A stretch of 64,000 nt of DNA, from the NCBI RefSeq assembly GCF_029889885.1, contig NZ_JARANY010000009.1, positions 32,603 to 96,602 on the forward strand, written 5' to 3'. Shown here in pieces: positions 54,082 through 63,215 of this stretch. Positions within the stretch are counted from its first letter, which is position 1. Every line of letters begins with the position of its first letter. The DNA comes from Chromohalobacter sp. 296-RDG. Its GTDB lineage: Bacteria > Pseudomonadota > Gammaproteobacteria > Pseudomonadales > Halomonadaceae. The position numbers and the translations under genes are program-made. The notes below the pieces were generated by a model. The model did no database searches, was not told the DNA's origin, and saw only the letters and a program-made list of their open reading frames with translations.

Positions 54082-55026
54082 ATGCCGATCATCGATCCGC
54101 GTACCGGCGAACCCCTTACGTCGCCTCAAGACGAGAACACCAGCGCTTCGCAAACCACTGCCGGCACTCAGGATGCTTCTCAGTTCATCGTTGATGTCGA
54201 CATGTCCAACTTCCAGCAGGTCGTGCTCGAAGGTTCGATGCAAGGGCCGGTGTTGCTCGATAGCTGGGCATCCTGGTGCGAGCCGTGCAAGAACCTCATG
54301 CCGGTGCTGGAGAAGCTGGCACACGAATACGGTGGCGCCTTCACCCTGGCCAAGCTGAACATCGAGGATAATCAGGAAATCGCCACGCAACTTGGTATCC
54401 GCTCGGTGCCCGACGTCAAGCTGATTGTGCAGGGGCAGCTCTACGATCAGTTCCAGGGCGCTTTGCCCGAATCGCAGATCCGCGAATGGTTGTCGCAGTA
54501 TCTCAAGGCGCCCGAGGCTGCCGAAGCCACCCCCGAGGAGAAAGCCCAGCAGGCCTTGGATGCGGGTGATGCCGCCACTGCACGCGGTATCTACGAAACG
54601 CTGGTCAAGGAGTGGCCCGAGCACTACGACTATCAGATCGAGCTAGCGGGCGCACTAATCGCAGAAGGCAATGCGGTGGATGCCCGGGCACTGCTCGACA
54701 ACCTGCCCCCAGAACATCGCGACACGCCCAAGGCACGCGGTGTCCGCGCGCGCATGGACTTCGGCGAGGAAGCTCCAAGTGCCGAGGAAGTGGCCGAGCT
54801 GGGCGAGCGTGACGATAGCGAGGCGCAATTCAAGCGCGCCCTACGCCAAGTCGCCGATGGCCAATACGAAGCCGGGCTAGATGGCTTGATGGCGCTGATG
54901 AAAACCGATCGCGCCTATGGCGACGACGTCGCCCGCAAGACCTTGTTGCGCGTCTTCGATGCCCTCGGCGCCGACCATCCCCTGACGGTCGCCTACCGCC
55001 GCAAGATGTTCGCGCTGCTCTACTAA
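54082..55026 (+). CDS. cnoX: thioredoxin-TPR chaperedoxin CnoX (YbbN-like)
   Basis: A 314-residue protein. The thioredoxin domain (residues 35-145) has WASWCEPCKNL as active site and the cis-proline loop IRSVPDVKLI. C-terminal TPR-like helices (about 150-314) contain AQQALDAGDAATARGIYETLVKEWPEHYDYQIELAGALIAEG. E. coli CnoX has SQHC and little redox activity; this one keeps both cysteines (CEPC), so it may be a redox-active holdase protecting proteins from over-oxidation and handing them to GroEL. The ATG is followed by MPIIDPRTGEP. Confidence 0.9.
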   Translation: MPIIDPRTGEPLTSPQDENTSASQTTAGTQDASQFIVDVDMSNFQQVVLEGSMQGPVLLDSWASWCEPCKNLMPVLEKLAHEYGGAFTLAKLNIEDNQEIATQLGIRSVPDVKLIVQGQLYDQFQGALPESQIREWLSQYLKAPEAAEATPEEKAQQALDAGDAATARGIYETLVKEWPEHYDYQIELAGALIAEGNAVDARALLDNLPPEHRDTPKARGVRARMDFGEEAPSAEEVAELGERDDSEAQFKRALRQVADGQYEAGLDGLMALMKTDRAYGDDVARKTLLRVFDALGADHPLTVAYRRKMFALLY

Positions 55027-55035
55027 GCCCTGCCA

Positions 55036-55066
55036 CAGGGGGTGCCTCACGTCAGGAGGCCCCCTG
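55036..55066. terminator. Hairpin between convergent cnoX and patB-like genes
   Basis: CAGGGG and CCCCTG flank an inner GCCTC/GAGGC stem, making a bulged 11-bp hairpin. T-runs are lacking. Confidence 0.55.
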
Positions 55067-55090
55067 CGCCTCGCACCACCCTGAACATGG

Positions 55091-56248
55091 CTATCCAGAA
55101 CGCAAAAGCCGTGCATCGATGCGTTCCAGCGCCTCTTCGAGCAGATGGGTGGGCGTGCCAAAATTCAATCGCACGAATCCCGGGCACCCGAAATCGGCTC
55201 CATCGGACAACGCGACGCGCGTCGAGTCCAACAAGGTTTGCTGCGGCGAGACGCCAAGCCCCGCCTCGCGCATGTCGAGCCAAGCCAAATAGGTCGCCTC
55301 GGGGGGTGCCATCGTGACGCCAGGCCACCGGGATACATGATCGCGCAATCTCTGCAGATTGGTGTTAAGCGTCGCCAGCAACTCACGGCGCCAAGCTTCG
55401 CCGTGCGCATACGCCGCCTGAGAGGCGGTCAATCCCAAGATATTGACCTCAGGAAGCAATCCCGCTGCCGCCTCACGAAAACGCCGCCGTAGCTCGGGGT
55501 CGGGAATCACCGCGCAGGCGCTAGATAGCCCAGCGATATTGAAGGTCTTGGAAGGCGCCCAGAGAGTAATCGTGCGCTGGGCCAAGGCCGGCGATAAAGA
55601 CGCCAACGGACGATGCCGACGCGTCGCATCGAGTATCAGATCGCAATGCAGCTCGTCGGAAACGATCAACAGGTCGTGGCGTTCGGCGAGCTCGCCCAGA
55701 GCGTGTAGTTCGTGCTCGTCCCAGACGCGTCCCGTGGGATTGTGCGGATGGCACCACAGCAGCAGACGCGTCTGCGGCGTGATCGATGCTTCCAGTGCCT
55801 CGAGATCGAGTCGCCAAGGCGCGCCCGGCGCCTCGGGCTCGGCCAGCATCACGCGCTCGGCGATGCGACCGCTGCGTTCGGCCACACGTAGAAAAGGCGG
55901 ATAGATCGGCGTCGCGGTCAGCACCGCCTGGCCAGGACTGCAGAAGGTCTGGGCGGCCAGATGTAGAGCTGGCACCACGCCGGGAATCCATACCTGCCAG
56001 TCAGGCTCGATCGACCAGGCGTAATGATCGGCGCTCCACGCGCAGAGCGTCTCGCGAAGCGTATCGGTCAATCTGCCATAACCGAAGACACCATGAGACA
56101 CGCGTTCCTCAAGCGCCGAGACGACCGCCGGGGGAGACACGAAATCCATGTCCGCGACCCATAGTGGCAGGACATCGTCAGCATAACGCTGCCATTTTTG
56201 TGACGGATACTGTCGCCGATCCAACGGCGTGGCAAAATCGTATGGCAT
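55091..56248 (-). CDS. MalY/PatB-type PLP aminotransferase or cystathionine beta-lyase
   Basis: A fold-type I PLP enzyme of about 385 residues. Landmarks are LPLWVADMDFVSPPAVVSALEERVSHGVFGY (MalY/PatB N-terminal motif), WCHPHNPTGRVWDEHEL, VSDELHCDLIL and the PLP lysine in LWAPSKTFNIAGL. These enzymes cleave cystathionine or other C-S bonds. The start is uncertain: ATGs at 56248, 56260 and 56287 are in frame. 56248 gives the family-like MPYDFATPLDRRQYPSQKW, while 56287 has the best ribosome site (GAGG) but overlaps the divergent gene. Confidence 0.88.
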   Translation of the reverse strand: MPYDFATPLDRRQYPSQKWQRYADDVLPLWVADMDFVSPPAVVSALEERVSHGVFGYGRLTDTLRETLCAWSADHYAWSIEPDWQVWIPGVVPALHLAAQTFCSPGQAVLTATPIYPPFLRVAERSGRIAERVMLAEPEAPGAPWRLDLEALEASITPQTRLLLWCHPHNPTGRVWDEHELHALGELAERHDLLIVSDELHCDLILDATRRHRPLASLSPALAQRTITLWAPSKTFNIAGLSSACAVIPDPELRRRFREAAAGLLPEVNILGLTASQAAYAHGEAWRRELLATLNTNLQRLRDHVSRWPGVTMAPPEATYLAWLDMREAGLGVSPQQTLLDSTRVALSDGADFGCPGFVRLNFGTPTHLLEEALERIDARLLRSG

Positions 56249-56285
56249 GCTAAGACTCATCGACTCGAACGGAAGACTCTCGAAC

Positions 56286-56711
56286 ATGCCTGAAACCTCG
56301 TTCTATGCCAAGGCCATGCGAGGCACACCACGTCTGGTGAGACGCTGGCTGATGCTGGGCCAGGCCGCTCCCGATCGTCTGGCGATGATTCTCGCTGACA
56401 CCTCGCGCCTGGCCGGGCTCGGCGAACCGCAAGCCGAACCCGATGGGCGCTGTCTGCGTGAATGGAGCAGCGACTGCCAACCACCTCTGTGGGCAGCACG
56501 TACCGCCGTCTTCCTGCTGATCCAGATGCCGGCACGCCCGACGCCCGACGACGACGAAGAAGCCTGTGCCTGGGCCTACTGCTGGCTGCGCAACCGCGAT
56601 TTTCAGTCCCTAGACGCCGCTCACGAGGCCCTACCGAGTCACTTACGCGAACCGCTTGCCAAGGCCCTGGACGCCGCTTGGGTCGACCAGGACGCCTTGC
56701 GTCTTATCTGA
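56286..56711 (+). CDS. unrecognised protein, 141 residues
   Basis: A soluble 141-residue protein with no motif I recognise. It starts MPETSFYAKAMRGTPRLVRRWLMLG, has a central segment with Cys and Trp (CLREWSSDCQPPLWAARTAVFLL) and an acidic patch (TPDDDEEACAWAYCWL). The real start could be ATG 56247 or 56286; 56286 has GGAAG some 15 nt upstream. It is divergent from the MalY/PatB gene with no room for a separate promoter, so the two starts and promoters overlap. Confidence 0.6.
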   Translation: MPETSFYAKAMRGTPRLVRRWLMLGQAAPDRLAMILADTSRLAGLGEPQAEPDGRCLREWSSDCQPPLWAARTAVFLLIQMPARPTPDDDEEACAWAYCWLRNRDFQSLDAAHEALPSHLREPLAKALDAAWVDQDALRLI

Positions 56712-56799
56712 GGACGCAGAGCAGACTTGACCACATGCCACCAGCAGCCGATGCTAATGAACCTTCCGCACACTGAGTCAACGAGGAGGTCGCTCCCGC

Positions 56800-57270
56800 A
56801 TGACGCCCGCCATTCGCCTTCTTGAGCGCAGCGCCATCCCGCACGAGGTGCTGCAATACACGCACGATCCCAAGGTTGCCGCCTACGGCGAGGAGGCCGT
56901 GACGGCGCTAGGGCTGGCGCCGGATAGCGTGTTCAAGACCTTGCTCGCGCAACTCGATGATGGGCGTCTTGTCGTCGCTCTCGTGCCCGTCATGGCCACA
57001 CTCGACCTCAAAGGACTCGCCAAGGCTGCCGGCACACGCAAGGCCAGAATAGCCGACCCCGCTCTGGCCGAGCGCACCACGGGCTATGTCGTGGGCGGCA
57101 TCAGCCCACTAGGACAGCGCAAACGCCTGCCCACCTTCGTGGACGACAGCGCCCGCGCCTTGTCGTCGCTCCACGTCAGTGGCGGTCGGCGTGGCCTGGA
57201 AATATGCCTGGCGCCCACGGCATTGATCGCCCTGCTCGAGGCGACCACAGCCCCGCTGGCGCGGGCATGA
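56800..57270 (+). CDS. ybaK: Cys-tRNA(Pro)/Cys-tRNA(Cys) deacylase YbaK
   Basis: A 156-residue trans-editing enzyme that hydrolyses Cys-tRNA(Pro). The YbaK/EbsC fold is shown by AAYGEEAVTALGLAPDSVFKTLLAQLDDGRLVVALVP (with the key Lys in VFKTL) and GYVVGGISPLGQRKRLPTFVDDSA, typical of the YbaK subfamily. GAGGAGG lies upstream of the ATG. It is followed closely by two small genes on the same strand. Confidence 0.93.
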   Translation: MTPAIRLLERSAIPHEVLQYTHDPKVAAYGEEAVTALGLAPDSVFKTLLAQLDDGRLVVALVPVMATLDLKGLAKAAGTRKARIADPALAERTTGYVVGGISPLGQRKRLPTFVDDSARALSSLHVSGGRRGLEICLAPTALIALLEATTAPLARA

Positions 57271-57298
57271 AACACCTTCGATAGGCGGGGATGCTCGT

Positions 57299-57613
57299 AT
57301 GGCGATTCGCTACGACCTATGGCTCACGCCCGACGACGAACCCCGCCACCGCAGGGTCGAAAAGGCGCTGGAGCACTTCTTCGTGGCACGCTTCGCAGAC
57401 TATCCTCACCTTCAGTTGCCCGGCGCTGACCCCTACGATTATGATGCTCCCTTCAACCGCCTGTATGACGCCTTACTCGCACGAGCACGCGACTATTGCG
57501 AGCGTGAATGGCACTACGTGCCGACGCCCGCGCAGCTCAATACGGCATTCTTCCGGGCCGTGGCCCACTCGCCGAAATTCGTACTGGACCCCCGCGATGG
57601 TGATTCGTCCTGA
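57299..57613 (+). CDS. small conserved-looking protein, function unknown
   Basis: A 104-residue soluble protein, MAIRYDLWLTPDDEPRHRRVEKAL..., rich in Asp, Arg and aromatics (DPYDYDAPFNRLYDALLARARDYCEREWHYVP). I do not recognise a family. It lies 28 bp after ybaK, and its 3' end overlaps the DUF501 gene by 17 bp, which supports a coding role in a ybaK-x-DUF501 operon. Confidence 0.6.
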   Translation: MAIRYDLWLTPDDEPRHRRVEKALEHFFVARFADYPHLQLPGADPYDYDAPFNRLYDALLARARDYCEREWHYVPTPAQLNTAFFRAVAHSPKFVLDPRDGDSS

Positions 57614-58118
57614 AAAGGCGCCCGATGAGCGCCAACTGGCCCTCATTACCCAACAACTGGGCCGCGCGCCGCGTGGCATCCAGACCGTGTCTGCGGCCAC
57701 GCAAGACGGCATACCGCTGGTGCTGCGCATGCATGCCATCGTCGACGACAAACCGTTCCCGACGCATTTCTGGCTGTGCTCCGATCACTTGAAGATCGCC
57801 ATCTCACGCATCGAGGCCCAAGGCGTTATCAAGGCACTCGAGTCATGCCTCCAGGAAGAGGTCGACTTCATGGCTGCGTACCGGCGTAGCCACGAGGATT
57901 ACGTGGCCCAACGCTGGCAGACCATGAGCGACGCCGAACGCGATATCGTCGACCGCCACGGCTATCACGATCTCTTCACGCGGCGCGGCATCGGTGGCAT
58001 CGCTAACTGGGATCAGGTGCGCTGCCTGCATATGCAATACGCCCATCATCTATGCGGCGACAATGCCATCGGACGCTGGATGGATGCCGAGTACGATGTG
58101 CTCGCCTGTCTGCGCTAG
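57597..58118 (+). CDS. DUF501 family protein
   Basis: A 173-residue protein with the DUF501 pattern: LGRAPRGIQTVSAATQDGIPLVLRMHAIVDDKPFPTHFWLCSDHLKIAISRIEAQGVI near the N-terminus, and LGCD-type context GIGGIANWDQVRCLHMQYAHHLCGDNAIGRWMD near the C-terminus, with conserved His/Cys. No biochemical function is known to me. The frame is open to 57291, but the upstream part overlaps another gene and is not family-like. ATG 57597 or GTG 57600 are the likely starts. Confidence 0.85.
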   Translation: MVIRPEKAPDERQLALITQQLGRAPRGIQTVSAATQDGIPLVLRMHAIVDDKPFPTHFWLCSDHLKIAISRIEAQGVIKALESCLQEEVDFMAAYRRSHEDYVAQRWQTMSDAERDIVDRHGYHDLFTRRGIGGIANWDQVRCLHMQYAHHLCGDNAIGRWMDAEYDVLACLR

Positions 58119-58195
58119 CATTCTGTGGCACTTGGCCGGTCATCGCGCAAGACACGGATGTCGAGACAAGTCTATCGATCTGATAAGGAGGAATC

Positions 58196-58756
58196 GTGCG
58201 CATCTGTATCTATATGGGGTCGCGTGAAGGACGCGATGCCGGCTTTCGTCGCGCCGCCGAGGCGCTGGGTCGGTGCATTGCGCAACGCGGCTGGGGGCTG
58301 GTCTACGGCGGCGCCCGCGTCGGCTTGATGGGCGCCGTGGCCGATGCCGCGCTGCACGAAGGCGGCGAGGTCATCGGCGTCATTCCCCATCACTTGGTCG
58401 AGCGCGAACTGGCCCACGAGGGGCTGACGCATCTGCTGCGTGTCGACGATATGCATGCGCGCAAGTCGGCCATGGCCGAGCACGCCGATGCGTTCATCGC
58501 CCTGCCCGGCGGCATCGGAACCCTGGAAGAGCTGTTCGAGACGTGGACCTGGCAATACCTGGGGCTTCACGATAAGCCTATCGGCGTACTCGACGTCAAC
58601 GGCTTCTATCGACCATTATTGGAATTTCTGGACCATACCGTCGCGCATGGCTTTCTCAACCCCGAGACACGCGCGAGACTCGCCGCCGCCGCTGACCCCG
58701 ATCACTTGCTCGACCGCTTGATGGCAGCAAAAAACGCACCACAGTCGACCTCGTGA
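58196..58756 (+). CDS. LOG-family nucleoside monophosphate phosphoribohydrolase
   Basis: A 186-residue Rossmann-fold protein of the TIGR00730/LOG family. It starts [11 protein letters not shown], has [22 protein letters not shown], and carries the catalytic/phosphate motif [16 protein letters not shown] (PGGxGTxxE) and the Arg in MHARKSAM. Members release adenine or cytokinin bases from 5'-monophosphates; the older label is lysine decarboxylase-like. The GTG start at 58196 follows AAGGAGGAATC. Confidence 0.9.
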   Translation: MRICIYMGSREGRDAGFRRAAEALGRCIAQRGWGLVYGGARVGLMGAVADAALHEGGEVIGVIPHHLVERELAHEGLTHLLRVDDMHARKSAMAEHADAFIALPGGIGTLEELFETWTWQYLGLHDKPIGVLDVNGFYRPLLEFLDHTVAHGFLNPETRARLAAAADPDHLLDRLMAAKNAPQSTS

Positions 58757-58819
58757 GCGTACGCCACGATGCTTCACGGGCGCCGACCAGTTGATTCCAT
58801 CTTCAAGGAGGAAAGGTCG

Positions 58820-59791
58820 ATGTACGCTATCGCCATCAACGATCAGACGCTGGTCTGGCAACCCCATGACGCGCCGCGCGGCATTGCCGCTGACGAAGTG
58901 CGCATCGATGTCGCCTGGGCGGGGATGAACCGCGCCGACGTGATGCAACGCGCAGGTCAATACCCACCGCCGCCCGGCGAAAGCGAGGTCCCCGGGCTCG
59001 AAGTCAGCGGCACCATCGCCGAGGTGGGCCGCAGCGTGGAGCGCTTCAAGCCCGGCGACAAGGTCTGCGCCCTGCTGGCTGGTGGCGGTTACGCTGAACA
59101 AGTAGTGGTCGCCGAGGCCCAGGTACTGCCCATTCCCCAAGGGTTCGCCCTGCGTGACGCCGCCGCACTGCCGGAAGTCTTCGCCACCGCTTGGCTCAAT
59201 CTATACATGGAAGGCGCCGCCAAACATGGCGAGCGAATCGTCCTGCATGCCGGTGCCAGTGGGGTGGGGACGGCCGCCATTCAATTGTGCCGTGCCTTCA
59301 GCAACCCGTGCTTCGTCACCGTCGGTAGCCAGGAAAAGCTGGATGCCTGTAAGCGGCTTGGTGCCGATGCCGGCTGGAATCGGCACGAGGGCAGCTTCGT
59401 CACGCCGATCAAGGACTGGGGCGGCGCGGACATGATTCTCGACCCGGTGGGCGGCGACTATATCGCCCAGGATCTACAGGTGCTCAACCCCGACGGGCGG
59501 GTGGTATTGATCGGCTTGATGGGAGGGCGTGACGCTCAGATTGACCTCGGTCACATGCTGATGAAGCGTCAACGTGTCATCGGCTCGACGCTGCGTTCGC
59601 GCTCGCCTCGCGCCAAAGGCGCCATTCTCGATGCGCTGCATGCCCATGTTTGGCCCAAACTAGCCAATGGTGACATCAAACCGCTGATAGACAAGGCCTG
59701 GCCGATTCAAGATGCCGACACCGCGATGCAGCACATGATCGACAATGCCAACACAGGCAAGGTGCTGTTGAGCGTCAGTGGAGAAGGGTAG
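58820..59791 (+). CDS. NAD(P)H quinone oxidoreductase (zinc-free MDR family)
   Basis: A 323-residue medium-chain reductase of the Qor/PIG3 group. It lacks the zinc-binding cysteines of alcohol dehydrogenases. It shows GMNRADVMQRAGQYPPPPGESEVPGLEVSG (PIG3 hallmark) and the nucleotide loop LHAGASGVGTAAIQLCRAF. It probably reduces quinones or enones during oxidative stress. The ATG at 58820 has AAGGAGGAAAGGTCG upstream. It follows the LOG gene after 63 bp. Confidence 0.92.
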   Translation: MYAIAINDQTLVWQPHDAPRGIAADEVRIDVAWAGMNRADVMQRAGQYPPPPGESEVPGLEVSGTIAEVGRSVERFKPGDKVCALLAGGGYAEQVVVAEAQVLPIPQGFALRDAAALPEVFATAWLNLYMEGAAKHGERIVLHAGASGVGTAAIQLCRAFSNPCFVTVGSQEKLDACKRLGADAGWNRHEGSFVTPIKDWGGADMILDPVGGDYIAQDLQVLNPDGRVVLIGLMGGRDAQIDLGHMLMKRQRVIGSTLRSRSPRAKGAILDALHAHVWPKLANGDIKPLIDKAWPIQDADTAMQHMIDNANTGKVLLSVSGEG

Positions 59792-59850
59792 CGGCCATCT
59801 AAAGCCAATTATCGCCGGGCGAGTGACTGGAACACGATCTAGAGGGGTTT

Positions 59851-60348
59851 CTAGGCGAGCCCTGCGGCATCACGCGTACGCTGATAGGTCAACTGCAACA
59901 AGCGTGCATCGTCACCGGCTCGGTGGCGCTGAATGCCTCGCTCACGGATGATGACCTCTTTCATCGCCCCCCACCGTTCGAGTTGCGATTCATCCAGCAA
60001 ACGACGCAGTGCCTCGAGACGAAAGCGCGGCAGCATGCCCGCGTGGTGAAACAATAGCGACAGCCAGGTATTGTCGTATCCCCAGCTATCGCTATAGGCG
60101 ATACCGTCGACTCCCAGTTCATCGTTGAGCCATCGCGCAACTTCGATGACGGGATAGCCCTCGCGGTGCAGTCGACCACGCGAAATGCCATGCAACAGTT
60201 CGGCCTTGGGATCCCAGTGGGTCCACTCATCCAACGGTTGGATAAGGAAGGCACAAGTACTGCCATCGGCCCGCGCGATGCCCACCTCTATCGGATAGCT
60301 GCCACGCCCGAAACCGGACGCTTCGATATCGAGCAGTATCGGCAACAC
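59851..60348 (-). CDS. DnaQ-like 3'-5' exonuclease domain protein
   Basis: A 165-residue DEDDh-type exonuclease domain. Motif I is ILLDIEASGFG, with the two acidic metal ligands. Motif II is around YSDSWGYDNTWLSLLF and motif III is HRAGDDARLL (H-x4-D). No accessory domain is present. The substrate, DNA or RNA, is unknown. The start is a GTG at 60348 with GAGG 11 nt upstream. It converges with the quinone oxidoreductase gene. Confidence 0.8.
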   Translation of the reverse strand: MLPILLDIEASGFGRGSYPIEVGIARADGSTCAFLIQPLDEWTHWDPKAELLHGISRGRLHREGYPVIEVARWLNDELGVDGIAYSDSWGYDNTWLSLLFHHAGMLPRFRLEALRRLLDESQLERWGAMKEVIIRERGIQRHRAGDDARLLQLTYQRTRDAAGLA

Positions 60349-60482
60349 GTGGCAGCATTCCTCTTCAAAGCGATATCACGAACGCGACGTAGCCCACGAT
60401 GTCCACCGGGACCACACCAATCAGACTACGTGAACGGGAAACACGATGCGAGCCCCATGGCACTACTCTCAGTCAGTGCGTC

Positions 60483-61001
60483 TCAATGCGTCAGTGACGC
60501 GACCGGCTCGCCGGCTTCGCTGCGTTGCGCGCGTTCGGCAAGTGCGTCCCATTGCGCAGCACGCCGGGAGTCGACGGGAAGCCCCAGGTGGGCATGACGG
60601 TAGGCCTCGGCCATACGCTCGGCGGCCAGGCCATGGCCGGCTTCGGCGGCACGCGCATACCATGTCACCGCTTTTTCTTCACGGCGAGCGTACTGCGCAC
60701 AGCCGAACTCGTAAATGCGGCCCGCCTGGTACTGCGCATGCACATCACCCGCATAGGCGGCCTGAAAGACATAGCGCGCCCCCTTGGCCTTATCCTGCGG
60801 GGAGTTACCACGATGAAACAGCATATGGCCATAGAACGAAAGCGCGGCGGTGTGGCCGGCTTCGGCACAGCGCTGAAAAAGTCGCATCGTCAAACGATGC
60901 TTGCCGGGAGAGCGTGTCATCCAGCGGGCATGTAACAGTTGGGCTGCGAGACGGTATTCGAGCCGAATCCGCAGAGAGGATACCTGTTGCATAACCATCG
61001 A
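60483..61001 (-). CDS. Sel1-repeat protein
   Basis: A cytosolic-looking protein of about 172 residues made of Sel1-like TPR repeats: MRLFQRCAEAGHTAALSFYGHMLF, ARYVFQAAYAGDVHAQYQAGRIYEFG, AVTWYARAAEAGHGLAAERMAEAYR. Sel1 repeats mediate protein contacts. No signal peptide is seen at the chosen start (ATG at 61001 with AGGG upstream; an ATG two codons on is an alternative). The longer frame to 61148 has no ribosome site. Confidence 0.8.
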   Translation of the reverse strand, partial: SMVMQQVSSLRIRLEYRLAAQLLHARWMTRSPGKHRLTMRLFQRCAEAGHTAALSFYGHMLFHRGNSPQDKAKGARYVFQAAYAGDVHAQYQAGRIYEFGCAQYARREEKAVTWYARAAEAGHGLAAERMAEAYRHAHLGLPVDSRRAAQWDALAERAQRSEAGEPVASLTH

Positions 61002-61179
61002 CCCTGAAGTCGTCGTGACCGAGAAAGGTACGTAAACGATTGCGTCGGCTCGGGCTCTCCCTGCACGCGCCAACACCCCGGATAAAATCACTGTCACCGT
61101 TGCCTGACATACCGCTTGGTGCCCGTATCCCCGGCAACGGGGCGCCAAGCATACGCTTACTCTCAGACGGACTCAACCC

Positions 61180-61200
61180 CCGTTTGCCGCCCGCAAACGG
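61180..61200. promoter_or_regulatory. Perfect inverted repeat upstream of tas
   Basis: CCGTTTGC-CGCCC-GCAAACGG, an 8-bp palindrome in the divergent gap between the Sel1 gene and tas, 54 bp before the tas start. It could be an operator or a leader hairpin. Confidence 0.4.
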
Positions 61201-61254
61201 CACCGCTACCATGCCGTTTCAATCACTTTTTTCGATACCCGCGCGGAGCCTCAG

Positions 61255-62286
61255 ATGCAAACACGCCCCCTCGGTCAGACCGGCATTGACGTCAGCCGCT
61301 TGTGCCTAGGTACGATGACCTTCGGCGAACAGAACACCGAAGCCGATGCCCATGCACAACTCGATCGCGCCACTGCCGCAGGCATCAACTTCATCGATAC
61401 CGCCGAGATGTACCCTGTCCCGCCCAAGGGCGAGACCCAGGGACTCACCGAGGCTTATATCGGCAGTTGGCTCAAGGCACGCGGCAAACGTGACGACCTG
61501 GTCATCGCCACCAAGGCCGCTGGCCCTGGCCTCGACCATGTACGCGGTGGCCCGCGTTTGACCCGCAGTCATTTGCAGCGTGCCGTCGACGATAGCCTGA
61601 CGCGCCTGAATACCGACTATATCGATCTTTACCAGCTCCACTGGCCCGACCGTAGTGCCAACTTCTTCGGCAAGCTGGACTACCAGCATAACGAGGACGA
61701 GGATGCCACGCCGTTGGCAGAAACACTCACGGCCCTCAAGGAACTCGTCGACGCGGGCAAGATTCGCGCCATCGGGCTATCCAATGATACGCCGTGGGGC
61801 GTGATGCAAAGCCTACGCCTTGCTGACTCGTTGGATGTGCCGCGCGTAGCTAGCGTGCAGAACCCCTATAACCTACTCAATCGCAGCTTCGAGGTCGGGC
61901 TCGCCGAGATCGCCCATCGTGAAGACGTCGGCCTTCTGGCCTACTCGCCATTGGCCTTTGGCGCGCTCACCGGCAAATACCTCGATGGCGCCCGTCCGCC
62001 CAAGGGTCGCTTGACCTTGTTCGAGCGCTTCAAGCGCTATACGTCCGACCTGGCCGAGGAGGCGATCAGCGCTTATGTCGGGATTGCACGCGAACATGGT
62101 CTGGACCCTGCCCAGATGGCCTTGGCCTATGTCAACTCACGCTCGTTCTTGACCAGTAACATCATCGGCGCGACCACACTCGAGCAGCTCGACGCCAATC
62201 TGGCCAGCGAGGATCTGACGCTGGACACTAGCGTGTTCGAGGCCATCGAGGCCGTGCATCGTCAGCACCCCAACCCCTGCCCTTGA
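61255..62286 (+). CDS. tas: aldo/keto reductase, Tas type
   Basis: A 343-residue NADP-dependent aldo-keto reductase. The catalytic tetrad region is visible: D and Y in NFIDTAEMYPVPP, K in VIATKAAGPG, H in LYQLHWPDRSANFFGKLDY. The LHWPDR...FG segment and overall length match E. coli Tas (346 residues). The physiological substrate is unknown. The ATG follows GGAGCCTCAG. Confidence 0.93.
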   Translation: MQTRPLGQTGIDVSRLCLGTMTFGEQNTEADAHAQLDRATAAGINFIDTAEMYPVPPKGETQGLTEAYIGSWLKARGKRDDLVIATKAAGPGLDHVRGGPRLTRSHLQRAVDDSLTRLNTDYIDLYQLHWPDRSANFFGKLDYQHNEDEDATPLAETLTALKELVDAGKIRAIGLSNDTPWGVMQSLRLADSLDVPRVASVQNPYNLLNRSFEVGLAEIAHREDVGLLAYSPLAFGALTGKYLDGARPPKGRLTLFERFKRYTSDLAEEAISAYVGIAREHGLDPAQMALAYVNSRSFLTSNIIGATTLEQLDANLASEDLTLDTSVFEAIEAVHRQHPNPCP

Positions 62287-62396
62287 CGCTAATGGCGTGC
62301 CTATCGCCATGATAGGCATGCCATCATCGGAGCGCCTGGGTATGCTTGTTATACTGACGATACTGAACATTTCGATCCCGAACGCGAGGACTGCGC

Positions 62397-63185
62397 ATGC
62401 TAAGCGTCATTTCACCGGCCAAGACACTGGATTTCAAAACATCGCCGACGACCGCGACCTATACCCAACCGGAGTACCTTGAGCAAAGCGCCGAACTGAT
62501 CGAGATCCTGCGCGATTATTCACCTCAACGGCTTTCCGAGTTGATGGGCATCAGTGACAAGCTGGCAGGACTCAATGCCGCGCGATTTGCCGAATGGGCA
62601 CCGCCATTCTCGCCAGAAAACGCCAAGCCGGCCGTACAGGCGTTCCAGGGCGACGTTTACATGGGGCTTGATGCACCCTCGTTCAGTGAGCGGGATAATC
62701 AGGAAGCACAGCAGCGTCTGCGCATTCTCTCAGGGCTTTATGGGCTGCTGCGTCCACTCGATCTGATTCAGCCTTATCGTCTGGAGATGGGAACCAAGCT
62801 GGCTAATCCGGCGGGCAAGGATCTCTACGCCTTCTGGCGAGAGCGCCTCACCCAGGGCCTTTCCCGAGCCGTAGAAGAAAGCGGCTCGCCGGTGCTGGTC
62901 AATCTCGCGTCCAACGAATACTTCAAGGCCATTGATGCCAAACGCTTGACGTGCCGTGTCATCACGCCAGTCTTCAAGGATGAGAAGAACGGTCAATTCA
63001 AGAGCATCAGCTTTTATGCCAAGAAAGCCCGAGGCTTGATGGCCGCCTGGATGATTCGCCAGCGTGTCGACGATCCCGAGGACTTGAAACGCTTCGACGT
63101 CGGCGGCTATCGCTTCAACAGCAGCCTGTCTGACGGCGACACCTGGGTTTTCACACGCAGAGCAGACGAGACGGTCACTTACTGA
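62397..63185 (+). CDS. yaaA: peroxide stress protein YaaA
   Basis: A 262-residue DUF328 protein. It starts [17 protein letters not shown], and [24 protein letters not shown] and [12 protein letters not shown] are diagnostic. In E. coli it is induced by OxyR and lowers free iron and oxidative DNA damage; it has a DNA-binding helix-hairpin-helix-like fold. GAGGACTGCGC precedes the ATG. Confidence 0.95.
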   Translation: MLSVISPAKTLDFKTSPTTATYTQPEYLEQSAELIEILRDYSPQRLSELMGISDKLAGLNAARFAEWAPPFSPENAKPAVQAFQGDVYMGLDAPSFSERDNQEAQQRLRILSGLYGLLRPLDLIQPYRLEMGTKLANPAGKDLYAFWRERLTQGLSRAVEESGSPVLVNLASNEYFKAIDAKRLTCRVITPVFKDEKNGQFKSISFYAKKARGLMAAWMIRQRVDDPEDLKRFDVGGYRFNSSLSDGDTWVFTRRADETVTY

Positions 63186-63194
63186 TAGCTTGCG

Positions 63195-63215
63195 TGGCCG
63201 GCCTTGAGCCGGCCA
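63195..63215 (+). terminator. Hairpin after yaaA
   Basis: TGGCCGGC-CTTGA-GCCGGCCA, an 8-bp perfect stem 9 bp after the yaaA stop; no T-run. Confidence 0.5.

Noticed and set aside
57291..58118. A single 275-residue gene covering the DUF501 region
   Set aside because: The first 102 codons overlap the 57299 gene in another frame and look like shadow sequence. Family similarity begins at about 57597.
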